DNA of 64,000 bases from Lepus europaeus. Taxonomy: Eukaryota > Chordata > Mammalia > Lagomorpha > Leporidae. Location of the stretch: contig NC_084828.1 of the NCBI RefSeq assembly GCF_033115175.1, forward strand, positions 33,044,388 through 33,108,387, read 5' to 3'. The notes beneath the pieces were generated by a model. It was not told the origin of the DNA and did no database searches. It saw nothing but the letters and a program-made list of their open reading frames with translations. How positions within the stretch are numbered: position 1 is the stretch's first letter; the number at the start of each line of letters is the position of its first letter. The position numbers and the translations under genes were made by a program. Below are positions 39,101 through 45,479 of this stretch, piece by piece.

Positions 39101-41469
39101 CTCACTGTGTCTGTATGTCTCTCTATGTTTCTGTCTCTGTGTCTCTCTATCTCTCTTTATCTCTGGCTGCCTCTTTTTCTTTGCCTGTTAAATACATTTA
39201 AAAAATTTAAAAAATGAATAAAGTGTGTTCCTTTCAGGTCCTGCTTTTGTGTGAAGCAGGCCTAGAGAAGTGCTCATTCTAGGCTTAATCTGCATTACTC
39301 TGGCAAGACTCTTGTGTCCTGTACCTGGTGGCCTGTGAATCATTGGTTCATCCTGTCTGACAGGAGGGGACAGCCCTGCATGACTGCTTGAACTCTTATC
39401 CTGAATAACTTTAAAAAAGAACATTGGATGGGTAGAGGTGATTATGTTACCCAAAAGCCTTAGGGAGTTTTTTGAAATGAGGAAGCACATGTACTTCTTG
39501 TATTTGATCTGATTAATGTGGATTAAAATTCTAGGAAAACCTAGACTGTATTTAAAGTTTACAGAGACTATGTCACTGGTTATCTTGTGTTATTTTTATT
39601 AAAGTTCACATTTTAATTTTATTAACATATGTGTTCATTTCTGTCAACTTGTGTTAAGCAAAGCATTAGACATCCACTATTCAGTGTGCTTTTTAAAATT
39701 AAAAAAAGTAAACCCTTGTTCTTCTTTTCATAGTAGTTTAAATTTTATATCAAACATTTTCTTTTATTTTATGGTGTTTACACTTTCTATTGCCTAAGAA
39801 GAAGAAACAATTAACAACATAGAATAAAAACATCAAAATAGGATCATAGCCATGGAATTAAATCGCTGTTCATAGTGTATAAAGAAAGAAAATAAATTTC
39901 TTATATGTTTTGAAGAGACTTAACAATTACATGCAATGTGATCCTGCCTAAACTGTCTTATAATGCATACAGAGGTTTTATTTAGTATGGGATATTTATT
40001 TTAAATATGCATTTATTATATTAATAATAGATTATAATTCAGTGGTAATATGTGAGTTTTATTGTATTATAGAAAAGAAACAAAAATCACAACATATTAT
40101 GAATATGTAAAGAAGTCAATTACTAAATGAGATAATTTATATATATATATAAGGCTTATGACACGTATCACTTATCTAGACTCCATATAAACATGGTGGA
40201 CCCAGGAAATTCAGTGCACTGAGGAAGCATTCAATGATAAGGAATGTAGCAGGCTAGATAGATAGTCAATTAGCATATACATTTGTTTGGGGGAAAAGTC
40301 ATCATTCATTCACTTATTTCTTAATGGGAAAAGATGTCTGATTATTCAATTATGTGTAATTATTCTAAAGATAAGCATACAAATTCTAATATCTAATAAT
40401 ATAATCAAAAGCTACTTAGGCCAACATCCAAAAAAACTTATTGAAGTATTATAATTTTTAATTTACTGCTATGGCATTAAAATGATAATATCAAGCTGCC
40501 TTTATTGTATGAAGTGGAAAATAGTGTAGTATTCTGTAAATGCCTTCATTTTGTTACTTTCAAACTTTAGCAGATTCATAAAATTAGTTTATTTAAAAAT
40601 CAAATGATTCAAACAAAAAGGCTTCTGAATGTTATACAAATAGATTCAATGGTGTTTTTATGAGGAGACTGGTAGCAAAGCATCTCTTGGGCAAAAACAG
40701 TGCATGTCAAATCCAAGTGATCTACCAGCACCTGTGCAGGTAACTTGGATGATTCACTTTGACTAAGTTATTATTATTGATATAGGAAAATCTTTTATTC
40801 CTGTCATTTTTTTTTCATTTTTGTCCTTTCTTGACATTTTATCAAACTTTTCTTATTTTAGTTGATTACATTTTACATGGTTTTACCTGATTTAGCAAGA
40901 AAATAAATAGACAAAATGCCAACTTCCTCATGGTATTTTACTTTTCAGGAAGCTTAAATAATACACGCGCAATCTTTCTAACAGAAGACTCTAGGCATTA
41001 TTGTTTCCATTTTAGTAAGTAACTAAAATTCATTGATTAGATCATTTTGGCAGAATTTGTTGATGTACTTCTGTGGTGGCTGTCACAACAGAGGGAGTGG
41101 CCTGGCCATTAAGAATTGAGTGCACTTTTCAGGAATTTTAATACTCAACTCTACATCCCATACAATACCAGTTTTCCAATGAAACAGCAAATATAGGAAA
41201 GGTTGGAACACAGAATTTTTTATTCTATTAAGCAAACAGAGCCAAATGAAATGGAGGGGAAACTCCAACTCTGTACTTGGAGGGTTATCTGGTTATAGGC
41301 ACAGAAAATTCTGTTAATGTCAGAAGGAAAAGGAAACTTTTCCATTCATTAACAGTTATTTTTCTATTTTCTCTTTCACAGGCCACCAATTTGCAGGTAT
41401 AATTTTGTACTTACTGAAAGAAAAGAAGTATTTCTGGAGCCAGACACATGTGTAACAAAGAATATATAA
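3948..41469 (+). CDS. LIPI: LIPI, lipase member I (PA-selective phospholipase A1 beta), coding exons 2-10 of 10
   Basis: Secreted or membrane-associated lipase of the pancreatic-lipase superfamily, PA-PLA1 subgroup. Family knowledge: it hydrolyses the sn-1 acyl chain of phosphatidic acid to give 2-acyl lysophosphatidic acid. Exons: 3948-4333, 7109-7217, 10018-10119, 14747-14836, 15809-15976, 19003-19107, 22956-23067, 31448-31624, 41382-41469. All introns are GT-AG, phases match, and the joined 1337 nt has no internal stop. Counting the split first codon as residue 16 gives a 460-residue protein, the length I recall for human LIPI. The catalytic triad falls at Ser159 (GVSLG), Asp183 (GLDPAG) and His253 (CDHQRA). 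The lid between Cys238 and Cys251 has 12 residues, the short form typical of PA-PLA1 enzymes. Sequons are at Asn63 and Asn396. A C-terminal PLAT-like domain is expected from about residue 335. The paralogue LIPH is the alternative, but segments such as [11 protein letters not shown] fit LIPI better. Exon 1 (signal peptide) was not found. Confidence 0.93.
4860..4935. repeat. Imperfect tandem repeat, unit about 36 bp
   Basis: Two near-identical purine-rich units (GGTGATGG followed by AAATGAGAGAAA) in LIPI intron 2. Confidence 0.5.
5166..5262. mobile_element. Short mariner-type relic
   Basis: The right end reads CACAACGTTTTGAAGTACTC, like the terminal repeat of Hsmar2-type mariners. The left end is degenerate. 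In LIPI intron 2. Confidence 0.35.
5480..5700 (+). mobile_element. Old L1 3' end fragment, sense
   Basis: Contains AACCAGAACAGAGGATCTTG and CAAACACAAAGAAAAGATAA, resembling the last part of old L1 3' UTRs. In LIPI intron 2. Confidence 0.4.
6225..6593 (+). mobile_element. Solo MaLR (MLT1-like) LTR
   Basis: Old LTR with AACAAAATATAATGGACACG near the left, TTTATTTCTCACCCTTCTGC-like interior, and GACCATGGCA at the right. No internal retroviral genes flank it. In LIPI intron 2. Confidence 0.6.
7109..7217 (+). CDS. LIPI: LIPI exon 3 (residues 145-181), nucleophile Ser159
   Basis: The acceptor is AATTGCAG and the donor GTAAAA, a weaker donor with A at position +5. It encodes [20 protein letters not shown] and onward. 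The nucleophile elbow GVSLG places the catalytic serine codon AGC at 7151-7153. It ends after the first base of Gly181. Confidence 0.93.
7602..7909 (+). mobile_element. CSINE, full length, sense (LIPI intron 3)
   Basis: Head GGGGCCACGCCATGGCTCA, body with the CAGTGGAGGATGGCCCAAGTG block, CT-rich region and A-rich tail. Target-site duplication TTTTACTCA at 7592-7600 and 7913-7921. Confidence 0.88.
8440..8767 (+). mobile_element. CSINE, sense, inserted in the tail of another CSINE
   Basis: Head GGACCAGCGCCGTGGCAC through tail AAATAAATAAATAAAATC. It lies between the poly-T (8411-8428) and the body (from 8768) of the antisense copy next to it, so it landed in that copy's A-tail. Confidence 0.82.
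8768..9060 (-). mobile_element. CSINE, antisense, host of the nested copy
   Basis: Body in reverse orientation ending in ATTGGTCCCC. The outer duplication TCAACCACCCATTCTT (8398-8413) and TCAACCATCCATTCTT (9061-9076) flanks both copies, so this was the first insertion. Confidence 0.82.
9077..10017. other. 3' part of LIPI intron 3, nothing recognised
   Basis: AT-rich intronic sequence. The antisense open frame at 9335-9577 has no recognisable features. Confidence 0.4.
10018..10119 (+). CDS. LIPI: LIPI exon 4 (residues 181-215), catalytic Asp183
   Basis: The acceptor is ATTTCAG and the donor GTAACA. It encodes [11 protein letters not shown] through [10 protein letters not shown]. Asp183 of the catalytic triad is the GAC at 10023-10025. 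The exon is 102 nt and phase 1 at both ends. Confidence 0.92.
10680..10890 (-). mobile_element. MIR SINE, antisense
   Basis: Core-SINE text in reverse orientation: ACAAATGAGGAAACTAGG, CAAGGCCAGTAAGTGAATGA and a degenerate tRNA-like end. In LIPI intron 4. Confidence 0.75.
10891..11750. other. LIPI intron 4, nothing recognised
   Basis: No coding or clear repeat signal. A 14-base T run lies near 11093-11106. Confidence 0.35.
11755..13435 (+). mobile_element. Ancient L1 or HAL1-type relic, sense
   Basis: Scattered matches to L1 5'/ORF1-adjacent text: CAAAGTGGAGGACTAGG at the left, TTTTGTTTCAGACAAATTAA and TTCTTCAGGCTAAGGGAAAA on the right. Coding capacity is gone. In LIPI intron 4. Confidence 0.5.
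13806..14153 (-). mobile_element. CSINE, full length, antisense (LIPI intron 4)
   Basis: Poly-T, then GACAGGCAGAGTGGACAG, ending CGGCGCCGG. Perfect duplication CCCTTTTTCTT at 13795-13805 and 14154-14164. The junction at 13829/13830 looks like a 3' splice site. Confidence 0.92.
14165..14746. other. 3' end of LIPI intron 4, nothing recognised
   Basis: AT-rich, ending in the pyrimidine tract of exon 5. Confidence 0.35.
14747..14836 (+). CDS. LIPI: LIPI exon 5 (residues 215-245), first half of the lid
   Basis: The acceptor is CTTCTCTTCTCAG and the donor GTATAA. It encodes [18 protein letters not shown] and then Cys238, which opens the short lid loop. The exon is 90 nt, phase 1 at both ends, so skipping it would keep frame but remove half the lid. 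Confidence 0.92.
15155..15222. repeat. (TA)n microsatellite
   Basis: Interrupted TA/TG run, with the longest pure TA block at about 15189-15222. In LIPI intron 5. Confidence 0.9.
15809..15976 (+). CDS. LIPI: LIPI exon 6 (residues 245-301), catalytic His253
   Basis: The acceptor is CCCTTAAG and the donor GTAAGA. Cys251 closes the lid and His253 (CAC at 15832-15834) completes the triad in the motif CDHQRAV. The exon is cysteine-rich ([22 protein letters not shown]), as expected for the disulfide-bonded catalytic domain. The exon is 168 nt, phase 1 at both ends. Confidence 0.93.
   Translation, partial: ELNLSNVTTKEQFTYSWQLWNQTAILFHFLVNLTKTTRVVYVWTVTVIRKSHVLG
16195..16515 (-). mobile_element. 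Old CSINE, antisense, with expanded (GA)n
   Basis: About 49 bp of GA repeat at 16264-16312, then TGTTCACTCCCCAAATGCC and a degenerate body. In LIPI intron 6. Confidence 0.7.
16264..16312. repeat. (GA)n microsatellite within a SINE
   Basis: Pure AG dinucleotides for about 49 bp, expanded from the GA-rich region of the element. Confidence 0.9.
16608..16916 (-). mobile_element. CSINE, antisense (LIPI intron 6)
   Basis: Reverse-orientation body from AAAGACAGAGTTACAG to CACAGTGCCAGCCTC. Duplication GATCCTTGTTCTT at 16595-16607 and 16917-16929. Confidence 0.82.
17125..17296. mobile_element. Mariner-type MITE relic
   Basis: The left end CCAAAAAGTTTGAAATTC and right end CATGAACTTTTTGAAGTGCC are inverted versions of one terminal repeat (Hsmar2-like). 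About 170 bp, no coding interior. In LIPI intron 6. Confidence 0.55.
17411..17706 (+). mobile_element. Old divergent CSINE-related SINE, sense
   Basis: Begins GGGCAGGTGTGTAGCC, has the GGCTCCTGACTCCAG block and a CT-rich end, then a TAATAATAAT tail. Older subfamily than the GC-rich copies. Confidence 0.6.
18200..18620. repeat. AT-rich low-complexity block
   Basis: Dense TATATA/ATATGTA text of about 420 bp in LIPI intron 6. No gene signal. Confidence 0.75.
19003..19107 (+). CDS. LIPI: LIPI exon 7 (residues 301-336)
   Basis: The acceptor is AAAACTCAG and the donor GTAAGT. It encodes [18 protein letters not shown] and [14 protein letters not shown], the junction between the catalytic domain and the C-terminal PLAT-like domain. 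The exon is 105 nt, phase 1 at both ends. Confidence 0.91.
19470..20800 (-). mobile_element. Antisense L1, ORF2 region relic
   Basis: Reverse-complement L1 ORF2 text, for example CAGTACTAGTCTGTTTTGAT, TTAATTCTTCCAATTTATGA and CTTTCATATCCTTGGG. Many stops. In LIPI intron 7. Confidence 0.75.
20820..20990 (-). mobile_element. L1 3' end, antisense, lagomorph type
   Basis: T-rich start, then CAATGGCTTCCCCCTCCC and a C/T-rich stretch. The same arrangement occurs at about 58.5 kb, suggesting a short 5'-truncated L1 inserted into the older one. Confidence 0.6.
20991..22025 (-). mobile_element. Continuation of the antisense L1 (5'/ORF1-side), split by a CSINE
   Basis: Text such as GGGAAGTTTTCTGTAATTAT, GTATGTTGGGTCATTTGATA and TCTTTCTTCTGCCTCACTGA resembles the ORF1-side of old L1 in antisense. 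It is interrupted at 21048-21397. Confidence 0.6.
21048..21397 (-). mobile_element. CSINE, antisense (inside L1, LIPI intron 7)
   Basis: T-rich (TTTTC)n tail, then TGACAGGCAGAGTTAGACAG, ending AGCGTCGGCC. Perfect 13-bp duplication CCATTCTTTCTTT at 21035-21047 and 21398-21410. It lacks an internal block seen in the GC-rich copies. Confidence 0.9.
22030..22337 (-). mobile_element. Old CSINE, antisense (LIPI intron 7)
   Basis: TTTATTTGCGATACAGAG to ATGACAATGCTGGCCCC. First of three antisense copies in a row. Confidence 0.75.
22342..22640 (-). mobile_element. Old CSINE, antisense
   Basis: (GA)n followed by ATCTTCCATCTGCTGCTTC and a degenerate body ending CACAATACCCATTTC. Confidence 0.7.
22665..22800 (-). 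mobile_element. Partial CSINE, antisense
   Basis: Only the tail-side part remains (ATTTTTATTTGAAAGAGC, ATCTTCCATCTGCTG). Confidence 0.55.
22956..23067 (+). CDS. LIPI: LIPI exon 8 (residues 336-373)
   Basis: The acceptor is TTGTTTTGTAG and the donor GTAAGT. It completes Thr336 and encodes [17 protein letters not shown] and onward, the first strands of the PLAT-like domain. It ends after two bases of Glu373, so the phase changes from 1 to 2. Confidence 0.91.
23600..23945 (-). mobile_element. Old CSINE, antisense, with (GA)n
   Basis: GA run near 23646-23680, then a divergent body with CTCAATCCAGGTCTCC. In LIPI intron 8. Confidence 0.6.
24001..24367 (-). mobile_element. CSINE, antisense, with (GA)n (LIPI intron 8)
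   Basis: Tail to head complete, ending CACAGCACCGGCC. Duplication CTGAAAAATGTCCTT (23986-24000) and CTGAAAAATGTTCTT (24368-24382). Confidence 0.88.
24574..24917 (-). mobile_element. CSINE, young, antisense (LIPI intron 8)
   Basis: Long poly-T, then GACAGGCAGAGTGGACAG, ending AGCACCGGCC. Perfect 14-bp duplication TCAATTTAAGTTTT at 24560-24573 and 24918-24931, and little divergence from the other GC-rich copies. Confidence 0.94.
25343..25676 (+). mobile_element. CSINE, young, sense (LIPI intron 8)
   Basis: Head GAGCCGGCGCCGTGGCTTA, tail CTGTCAAAAAGA then A-rich. Perfect 13-bp duplication GTATAAGATGATA at 25330-25342 and 25677-25689. Confidence 0.94.
25948..26130 (-). mobile_element. Truncated CSINE, antisense, GA-rich
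   Basis: AAAGATTTATTTTTATTTGA, long GA-rich tract, then CATTCCCCAAATGG, after which similarity stops. Confidence 0.6.
26790..26930 (-). mobile_element. L1 3' tail fragment, antisense
   Basis: T-rich start followed by AGTACATATTGTATG and CCCTCCTTTGGTGCC, similar in layout to lagomorph L1 ends. Weakly supported. Confidence 0.4.
27359..27686 (-). mobile_element. CSINE, antisense (LIPI intron 8)
   Basis: AAGGCAGAATTACAGGGAG to CACAGTGCCAGCTC. Long duplication CTGTATGTTGATTTTTA at 27342-27358 and 27687-27703. Confidence 0.9.
27704..28340. other. LIPI intron 8, nothing recognised
   Basis: No exon or clear repeat seen. Confidence 0.35.
28345..28745 (-). mobile_element. Old CSINE, antisense, carrying a foreign 137-bp segment
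   Basis: The tail side (GAAAGAGAGACAGACA) and the body (AGAACTCAATGCAGGTCCCC onward) are separated by 28412-28548, which is not SINE sequence and matches 29394-29530. Confidence 0.55.
28412..28548 (+). repeat. Duplicated segment, copy 1
   Basis: Aligns without gaps to 29394-29530 with about 15 differences in 137 positions. It sits within an old SINE. Confidence 0.85.
28755..30000 (+). mobile_element. Ancient L2-like dispersed repeat relic
   Basis: Starts with AACCAGGAGCTGTGCTGAGA and GAATAAACAGACATGCC, and later has TGAGATATCCAAATGGACAT. The same family text appears at about 49.1-50.1 kb and 56.2-56.4 kb. Family name uncertain. Confidence 0.45.
29394..29530 (+). repeat. Duplicated segment, copy 2 (probable source)
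   Basis: Same 137-bp segment as 28412-28548, here embedded in non-SINE ancient repeat sequence, so likely the donor. Confidence 0.85.
30376..30700 (+). mobile_element. CSINE, young, sense (LIPI intron 8)
   Basis: Head GCCGGCGCTGTGGCTCAACA, GC-rich body, poly-A tail. Duplication AAAGACTACAGGGA (30362-30375) and AAAGATTACAGGGA (30701-30714), one mismatch. Confidence 0.93.
30770..30995 (+). mobile_element. MIR SINE fragment, sense
   Basis: GTGTGACTGGGAAAGGCGCT, CTCCTCTGTCAAATGGTGAT and CCTGGAAATACTTATTAAA follow the MIR core and tail order. Confidence 0.5.
31448..31624 (+). CDS. LIPI: LIPI exon 9 (residues 373-432)
   Basis: The acceptor is TTCTGTTTAG and the donor GTAAGA. It encodes [14 protein letters not shown], the sequon NIS at Asn396, [17 protein letters not shown], and ends in SLTYPER. 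The exon is 177 nt, phase 2 at both ends. Confidence 0.92.
31707..31790. repeat. 19-bp direct repeat
   Basis: AAGAATTCATGAATTAAAA occurs at 31707-31725 and 31772-31790, just after LIPI exon 9. Confidence 0.8.
32156..32249 (-). pseudogene. Mariner transposase C-terminal remnant
   Basis: A short open frame in the mariner relic with a tail motif like that of mariner transposases. It does not extend to the DDE catalytic region without stops. Confidence 0.4.
33460..33783 (-). mobile_element. CSINE, antisense, inserted in the mariner relic
   Basis: Poly-T, TTATTTGACAGGTAGAG, ending TCGCTGGCCCC. Duplication ACTTTTCCACAAAC (33442-33455) and ACTTTCCACAAAC (33784-33796). Confidence 0.9.
34170..34365 (+). 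mobile_element. 5'-truncated CSINE, sense
   Basis: Begins in the middle of the body (AGTGCTTGGGGTCCTGCATC) and runs to the CT-rich end and A-rich tail. Confidence 0.7.
34420..34615 (-). mobile_element. MIR SINE, antisense
   Basis: CATTCCAAGTGCTTTTATTG, GTTAGGAAACAAACCC and TCAGCTAAGATATGC follow the reversed MIR core. Confidence 0.45.
34938..34963. repeat. Poly-T tract (26 bp)
   Basis: Uninterrupted T run in LIPI intron 9; the remains of a retroposon tail or a simple repeat. Confidence 0.9.
35690..37900 (-). mobile_element. Old L1, antisense, 3' part
   Basis: Antisense L1M 3' UTR text (GTTTATCCATTCATCAGTTA, GATGAAGCTGCAATAAATAT, GTGCTGGATCACAAGGTGAG), then further degenerate L1 text to about 37.9 kb. 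In LIPI intron 9. Confidence 0.65.
37929..38329 (+). mobile_element. Solo MaLR LTR, nearly complete
   Basis: Opens with TGTATTAGTCAGCTTTTCAT and closes with CCAAACTATAGCA, so it keeps TG...CA ends over about 400 bp. No internal region nearby. In LIPI intron 9. Confidence 0.7.
38390..38733 (-). mobile_element. CSINE, antisense, with (GA)n
   Basis: ATTTGAAAGGCAGAGTTACA through CATCTGCTGGTCCACTC to ATCACTGGCTCC. Flanked by GGTAATTTTT/GGTAATTCTT. In LIPI intron 9. Confidence 0.8.
38855..39205 (+). mobile_element. Old divergent CSINE-related SINE, sense
   Basis: CTAAGATGCCCACATC, TGGATTTGACTCCTGACTG, CATGGGAGACCTGG and a CT-rich end with an A-rich tail. Confidence 0.65.
39210..41381. other. 3' part of LIPI intron 9, nothing clearly recognised
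   Basis: AT-rich sequence. No open frame of note and no clear repeat boundaries. Confidence 0.35.
41382..41469 (+). CDS. LIPI: LIPI exon 10, terminal coding exon (residues 432-460)
   Basis: The acceptor is CTCTTTCACAG. It encodes [20 protein letters not shown], then DTCVTKNI and the stop TAA at 41467-41469. The ending matches the expected family terminus in length and in the Cys position near the end. It is almost 10 kb from exon 9. Confidence 0.92.
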
Positions 41470-41975
41470 AATGCTTTCTTCTATCAAATGGAGCAACTTG
41501 ATAGTGACTTGAAGAACTTGTAAATGGGAACAGTGCAGTCTTTCTTTCAGAATGCATTGTTCAGTCAGATTCAGATATTTCTATGCTTTGACTAAATTCT
41601 TAAAAATCAAAAATATAGATAAAAATGCATGGGATAAAGCAGTCTGGAAATATTCTAAAAGTTGTTTATTTCTGTTTACCTTATGTGCTTACTAAGTCCT
41701 ATGTTTATCATTGAGTATTTACTTCAACTACTTATAAATAAATATATCTTCAAAAATAGAGAAGGCTACTGCTTCAGTACACTGCCTGAACAGTACCATT
41801 CTACATCTCTCAGACTGTAATAGTAAAATAAGTGAATGAATTTTTTATTTATAAATTTGGGAGAAATCATTTCAATTAGTGTGGATCTTGTAAATATGAA
41901 TATAACTTCTGCTCAGTGATGTACGTGGCATTTTGAGTAGTGCTTTGTAAATAAAGGCTCTGTATCTTTAAGGCA
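41470..41975 (+). terminator. LIPI: LIPI 3' UTR with candidate polyadenylation signals
   Basis: AT-rich sequence after the stop, with AATAAA at 41737-41742 and 41950-41955. A third AATAAA at 42114-42119 lies inside a MIR relic. The cleavage site cannot be fixed from sequence; the 41950 signal, followed by a T-rich stretch, is my preferred end. Confidence 0.5.
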
Positions 41976-41984
41976 CAATAACTA

Positions 41985-42190
41985 AACAACTTCTGGGGCC
42001 AGAGTGCTTAAGGTCAGATCCCGGATCGATTATTCACCAATGGTGTGATCCCGAGGAAGTTTATCTGCCTCCCCATGTCTCAGTCACCTAAGAAATTTTG
42101 TGAAGCTTGAGTCAATAAAGTGCTTAAAACAGAGTTTGTCCTCAATGGTGCTAACGTTCTGGATGATGATAGCTGTGCCTGCGTGCATCA
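41985..42190 (+). mobile_element. MIR SINE, sense
   Basis: GGTCAGATCCCGGATCGA, AATGGTGTGATCCCGAGG, CATGTCTCAGTCACC and a CAATAAAGTGCTTAAAACAG end follow MIR order. Overlaps the downstream flank of LIPI. Confidence 0.65.
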
Positions 42191-42569
42191 CTATGTTCCT
42201 GGAACATAGTCATTCATTGAAAAATTGCAAGAACTCCCGTCTTCTCTGAAACAAAGGTTTACGTGTTTACACAGGATTGCACAGAGGACCAGAATTGAAA
42301 CCTAAGAGATTAGAGCCCATGTTCTGAATCACTAGGTTATGTTTCTCCAGATCTCAATATGAATCAGTTGTTAACTAGAGTTACTAATGGTCACATGCAA
42401 AATAATTATATCTTTGACAATCTTGAAGTTTACCTGTGAAGTCCGGGGATTTCTAGGCTTGAGTTCTGTCTTAGTTACACCTGATTCCTCCCACGGTTTG
42501 TTTTGTGTGTATTTCTAGAGCAGTCTGTCAGCTACAGCCAGGCTCCTGGTTCTTTATTGTCTGCAATAT

Positions 42570-42960
42570 TTGGATTGTAGGACTGGCATAACAGAATACT
42601 GCCGACTGGGTGGTGTAGGCTTCGGAATTTTATCTTCTCATTGTTCTGGAGGATACAAGTCAAGATCCAGCTATTGGCAGGTTTCATTTCTTAGGAAGCC
42701 TCTCTTCTCGGCTTGCAGATGGCACCCTCCTCTTGACGTCTTCACGTGCTCCTTCCCTTGTATGTGTGCATCCCCGGAGTCTCATTCTGTATTCCAATTT
42801 CTGCTTATTTTAAGGCCACCAATCTGATTGGATGAGGGCCCATTCTTACCACTTACCTTTAAAGGTCCTGCTCCAATACACATTCCGACATATCAGGGAT
42901 GAAGGTTTCAAACTGTGAATTATGAGGAGGCCTTAGGGCAGCCCATAACACCTGCCTGGA
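42570..42960 (+). mobile_element. MaLR (MLT1-like) LTR relic
   Basis: CATAACAGAATACTGCCGAC, TCTTCTCATTGTTCTGGAGG, GCTTGCAGATGGCACCCTCC and GGCAGCCCATAACA are the usual order of an MLT1-type LTR. Confidence 0.65.
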
Positions 42961-44390
42961 CCCATTATCTCCACAGTGAGGGCCTTTGCTGATTAATCCA
43001 CTGGGAAGGTGAATTGGGGCCATTGTTAGTGCCCACCTGCAAAACCTTAATGTGTGAAAGCCCTTGGGGCCTTATATTCGGACTCCAGGTAGAAACAGCA
43101 TACTTTAATCTTCCCCTTTGGATTTAGGCAGTGCTGACTTCATCTCTATAGTGTGACAGTCACTCATGAAATCAGCTCCTTCAGTTTCTGCCACGACCCT
43201 GCACTCTGCAGCCTTCCACTTCAGTCCACAGAGATGCTGTCTCTCCTCTGCCACACAGGCATCTGCTCACAAAAGTTTCTCACATTTTAAAAGAAATATA
43301 CAGACGTCTGGAATTTCACATTTCTGATGCCTTCCACTACATTGCCAGATAACCCCCGAAGCTTTGAGTCTCAACTTGACGTTAATGATATCTAAAGTTA
43401 AAATGAACTACAGAAGTAACAGCAGGAGCAGAAATCTTATTGCAATATTGCTGGTTGGTTAGGGCTTCTGGGTAACAGAAAAACAGTAGCTGACATCCCA
43501 TAGTATATTAGATGCCATTAGCCACATAATGATCCGTCTGTGCCATGGGTAATAGTCTTCCTCGCATAACTCAAATATGTAAACTTGAACATGCATTTAG
43601 TGTTCCCTATTGCAGGATCTTCTCCAGTATCCTACTTCCTTTCTCCTTTTCTAAAGGTAAAGGTTAACATGGCAGCCTCCAGAGCTTGTCTGGGTGGGGG
43701 AGGAAGTAGATTCTTGTGACCTTCAAATTCCCAGCCTCCTACAGACATTTTCAATTGTACTTCTTTTTTCTCCAAATGTGTGGTAACCCATAGTTTGAAA
43801 ACAAATGTAATAAGGACAAAAATGGACTTTCTGAAAGAGCATAATGAAGTGCAGGTATTCTATAGCAAATTATATCTGAAACAACAGGAAGAACAAGTAG
43901 TCACCATGAACAGAGTACGTTATGCCAGGCTGCCTTGTAGACCTGATGTTCTGGATCAGATACAGCAGGTGCAGGGACGAGATGTTTCAATTCTTTATGG
44001 ATGCCTACACTTGGCAAGAGTCATAGAACCTGACTGAACACTGCCTTCTGAAGCCTCCTCTATAAGTTAGCTTGATTACATTTAGGCTAGTATTTTTAAC
44101 ATAAAATAATTTCCTTTATCTAATTAAATAACACATTGCCTATTTTCTTGAGGTCTATTTTACTAAGATACCTTCTTTGAGTTTTCATTACATTATAAAA
44201 TTTAAATTAAAAAAGATGGTAAAACAATAAGTATATCTTTGTTAATCAAAGTGATCATCCGAAATGGAAAATTGACACAACCACAGAACACCTGGGTTTC
44301 CCTTTTTGTTTTTAAAAAATAATACTCCAAAGTAATAAATTACATTATTCAAATTGGCTGTAGTACCTATCTAATTTACTGGATAACTAT
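42961..44390. other. Intergenic, unassigned
   Basis: No clear repeat. Holds an 85-codon plus-strand open frame (43780-44037; first ATG at 43822) without recognisable domains. Confidence 0.3.
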
Positions 44391-44394
44391 TTAG

Positions 44395-44430
44395 ATGTGT
44401 GTATGTGTGTGTATGTGTGTGTATGTGTTG
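44395..44430. repeat. (TG)n/(TATG)n microsatellite
   Basis: GTGTGTATG units repeated about four times. Confidence 0.85.
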
Positions 44431-44559
44431 CCCATATAGACAAGGTGCAACTATTTAAGTTTACTTACAATTGATTATATTCATAAAAGTATTGTGAACC
44501 ATGTTATACAAATACATAATCCTGATTTTTCACATTATTAAAATAATAGCAAGTACATA

Positions 44560-44690
44560 ATGACCACTTAATATGTGCCAGTGTGTGCTTTAAGTCATTT
44601 ACTTGCAATGTTTTATTTACCTTTGTACATGCGCTATAGATTATATACTTTTATTATCATAAGTGGGTGAGAAAAATATTTTATATGGTT
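44560..44690 (-). mobile_element. MIR fragment, antisense
   Basis: CTTAATATGTGCCAGTGTGT and GCTTTAAGTCATTTACTTGC resemble the reversed MIR start. Confidence 0.4.
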
Positions 44691-45479
44691 AACAATACTG
44701 GAAAGACACATTTGCTGCATTTTCACTGTTGTCTACTGAGTAAATACAGACATTCTGTGAAAGTTTGTGAATGAATAAATGGATGCATGGTTGAACAGGG
44801 AGTCAGTTCCCCTGAGAAGAAACACAGGACAATGCGGGGAGGTTGGCTCTGAGAATCTATGATGCCAATAGTTAGTGCCTGCCAAGTGACATGGAACTTG
44901 CTGAATGTTGTGACCATGTTGGCAAAGCAACAGACACACGTGCTGTTTGTCTGGAAAGTGCTATTGGTATCTCAGGATGAAGACATGGCTAAAAATTACC
45001 AAATACTTGAGACCTACCCCAAGACAAATGCAACCTGCTTTCCCAGGTGGCGTAAATAACATTTTCTCATTGTCAGAGAACATTAGGGGGTGCTTTCTGC
45101 AGTTACCAAACGTAGGACTTCAAAGCATAGATAACATTTTCATTCATAATTTTTTCCCCCTGTGAACATGTGGTACTTGAAAAAAGAGGAAAACCTTAGA
45201 GGTGAACAGCAGATTAAGCAGATGGTGTTGATGAGTTGAATTTGGATTTTGGTATCATGGCTTCAGTTTCTGGAATGCTAAGCTCTTGGCTCAAGGTAGA
45301 ATTATATCTCACAGGGACGCAGAAAAACGTGTCTGCATGCAGGCTAGCAGTCATGATTAAATTGCTTTAAATAGAACGCAATATTGCAGAAAGTGTTTGA
45401 AAATGCACTGGGACCCTGTTGATTACTCTTCCAGGTTTCCTGTGTGATTCTTATCAGCACCTTCATATCAGCACCTTCC
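44691..45479. other. Intergenic, nothing recognised
   Basis: Short frames on both strands between 44723 and 45165 show no domain or splice context. Confidence 0.35.
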
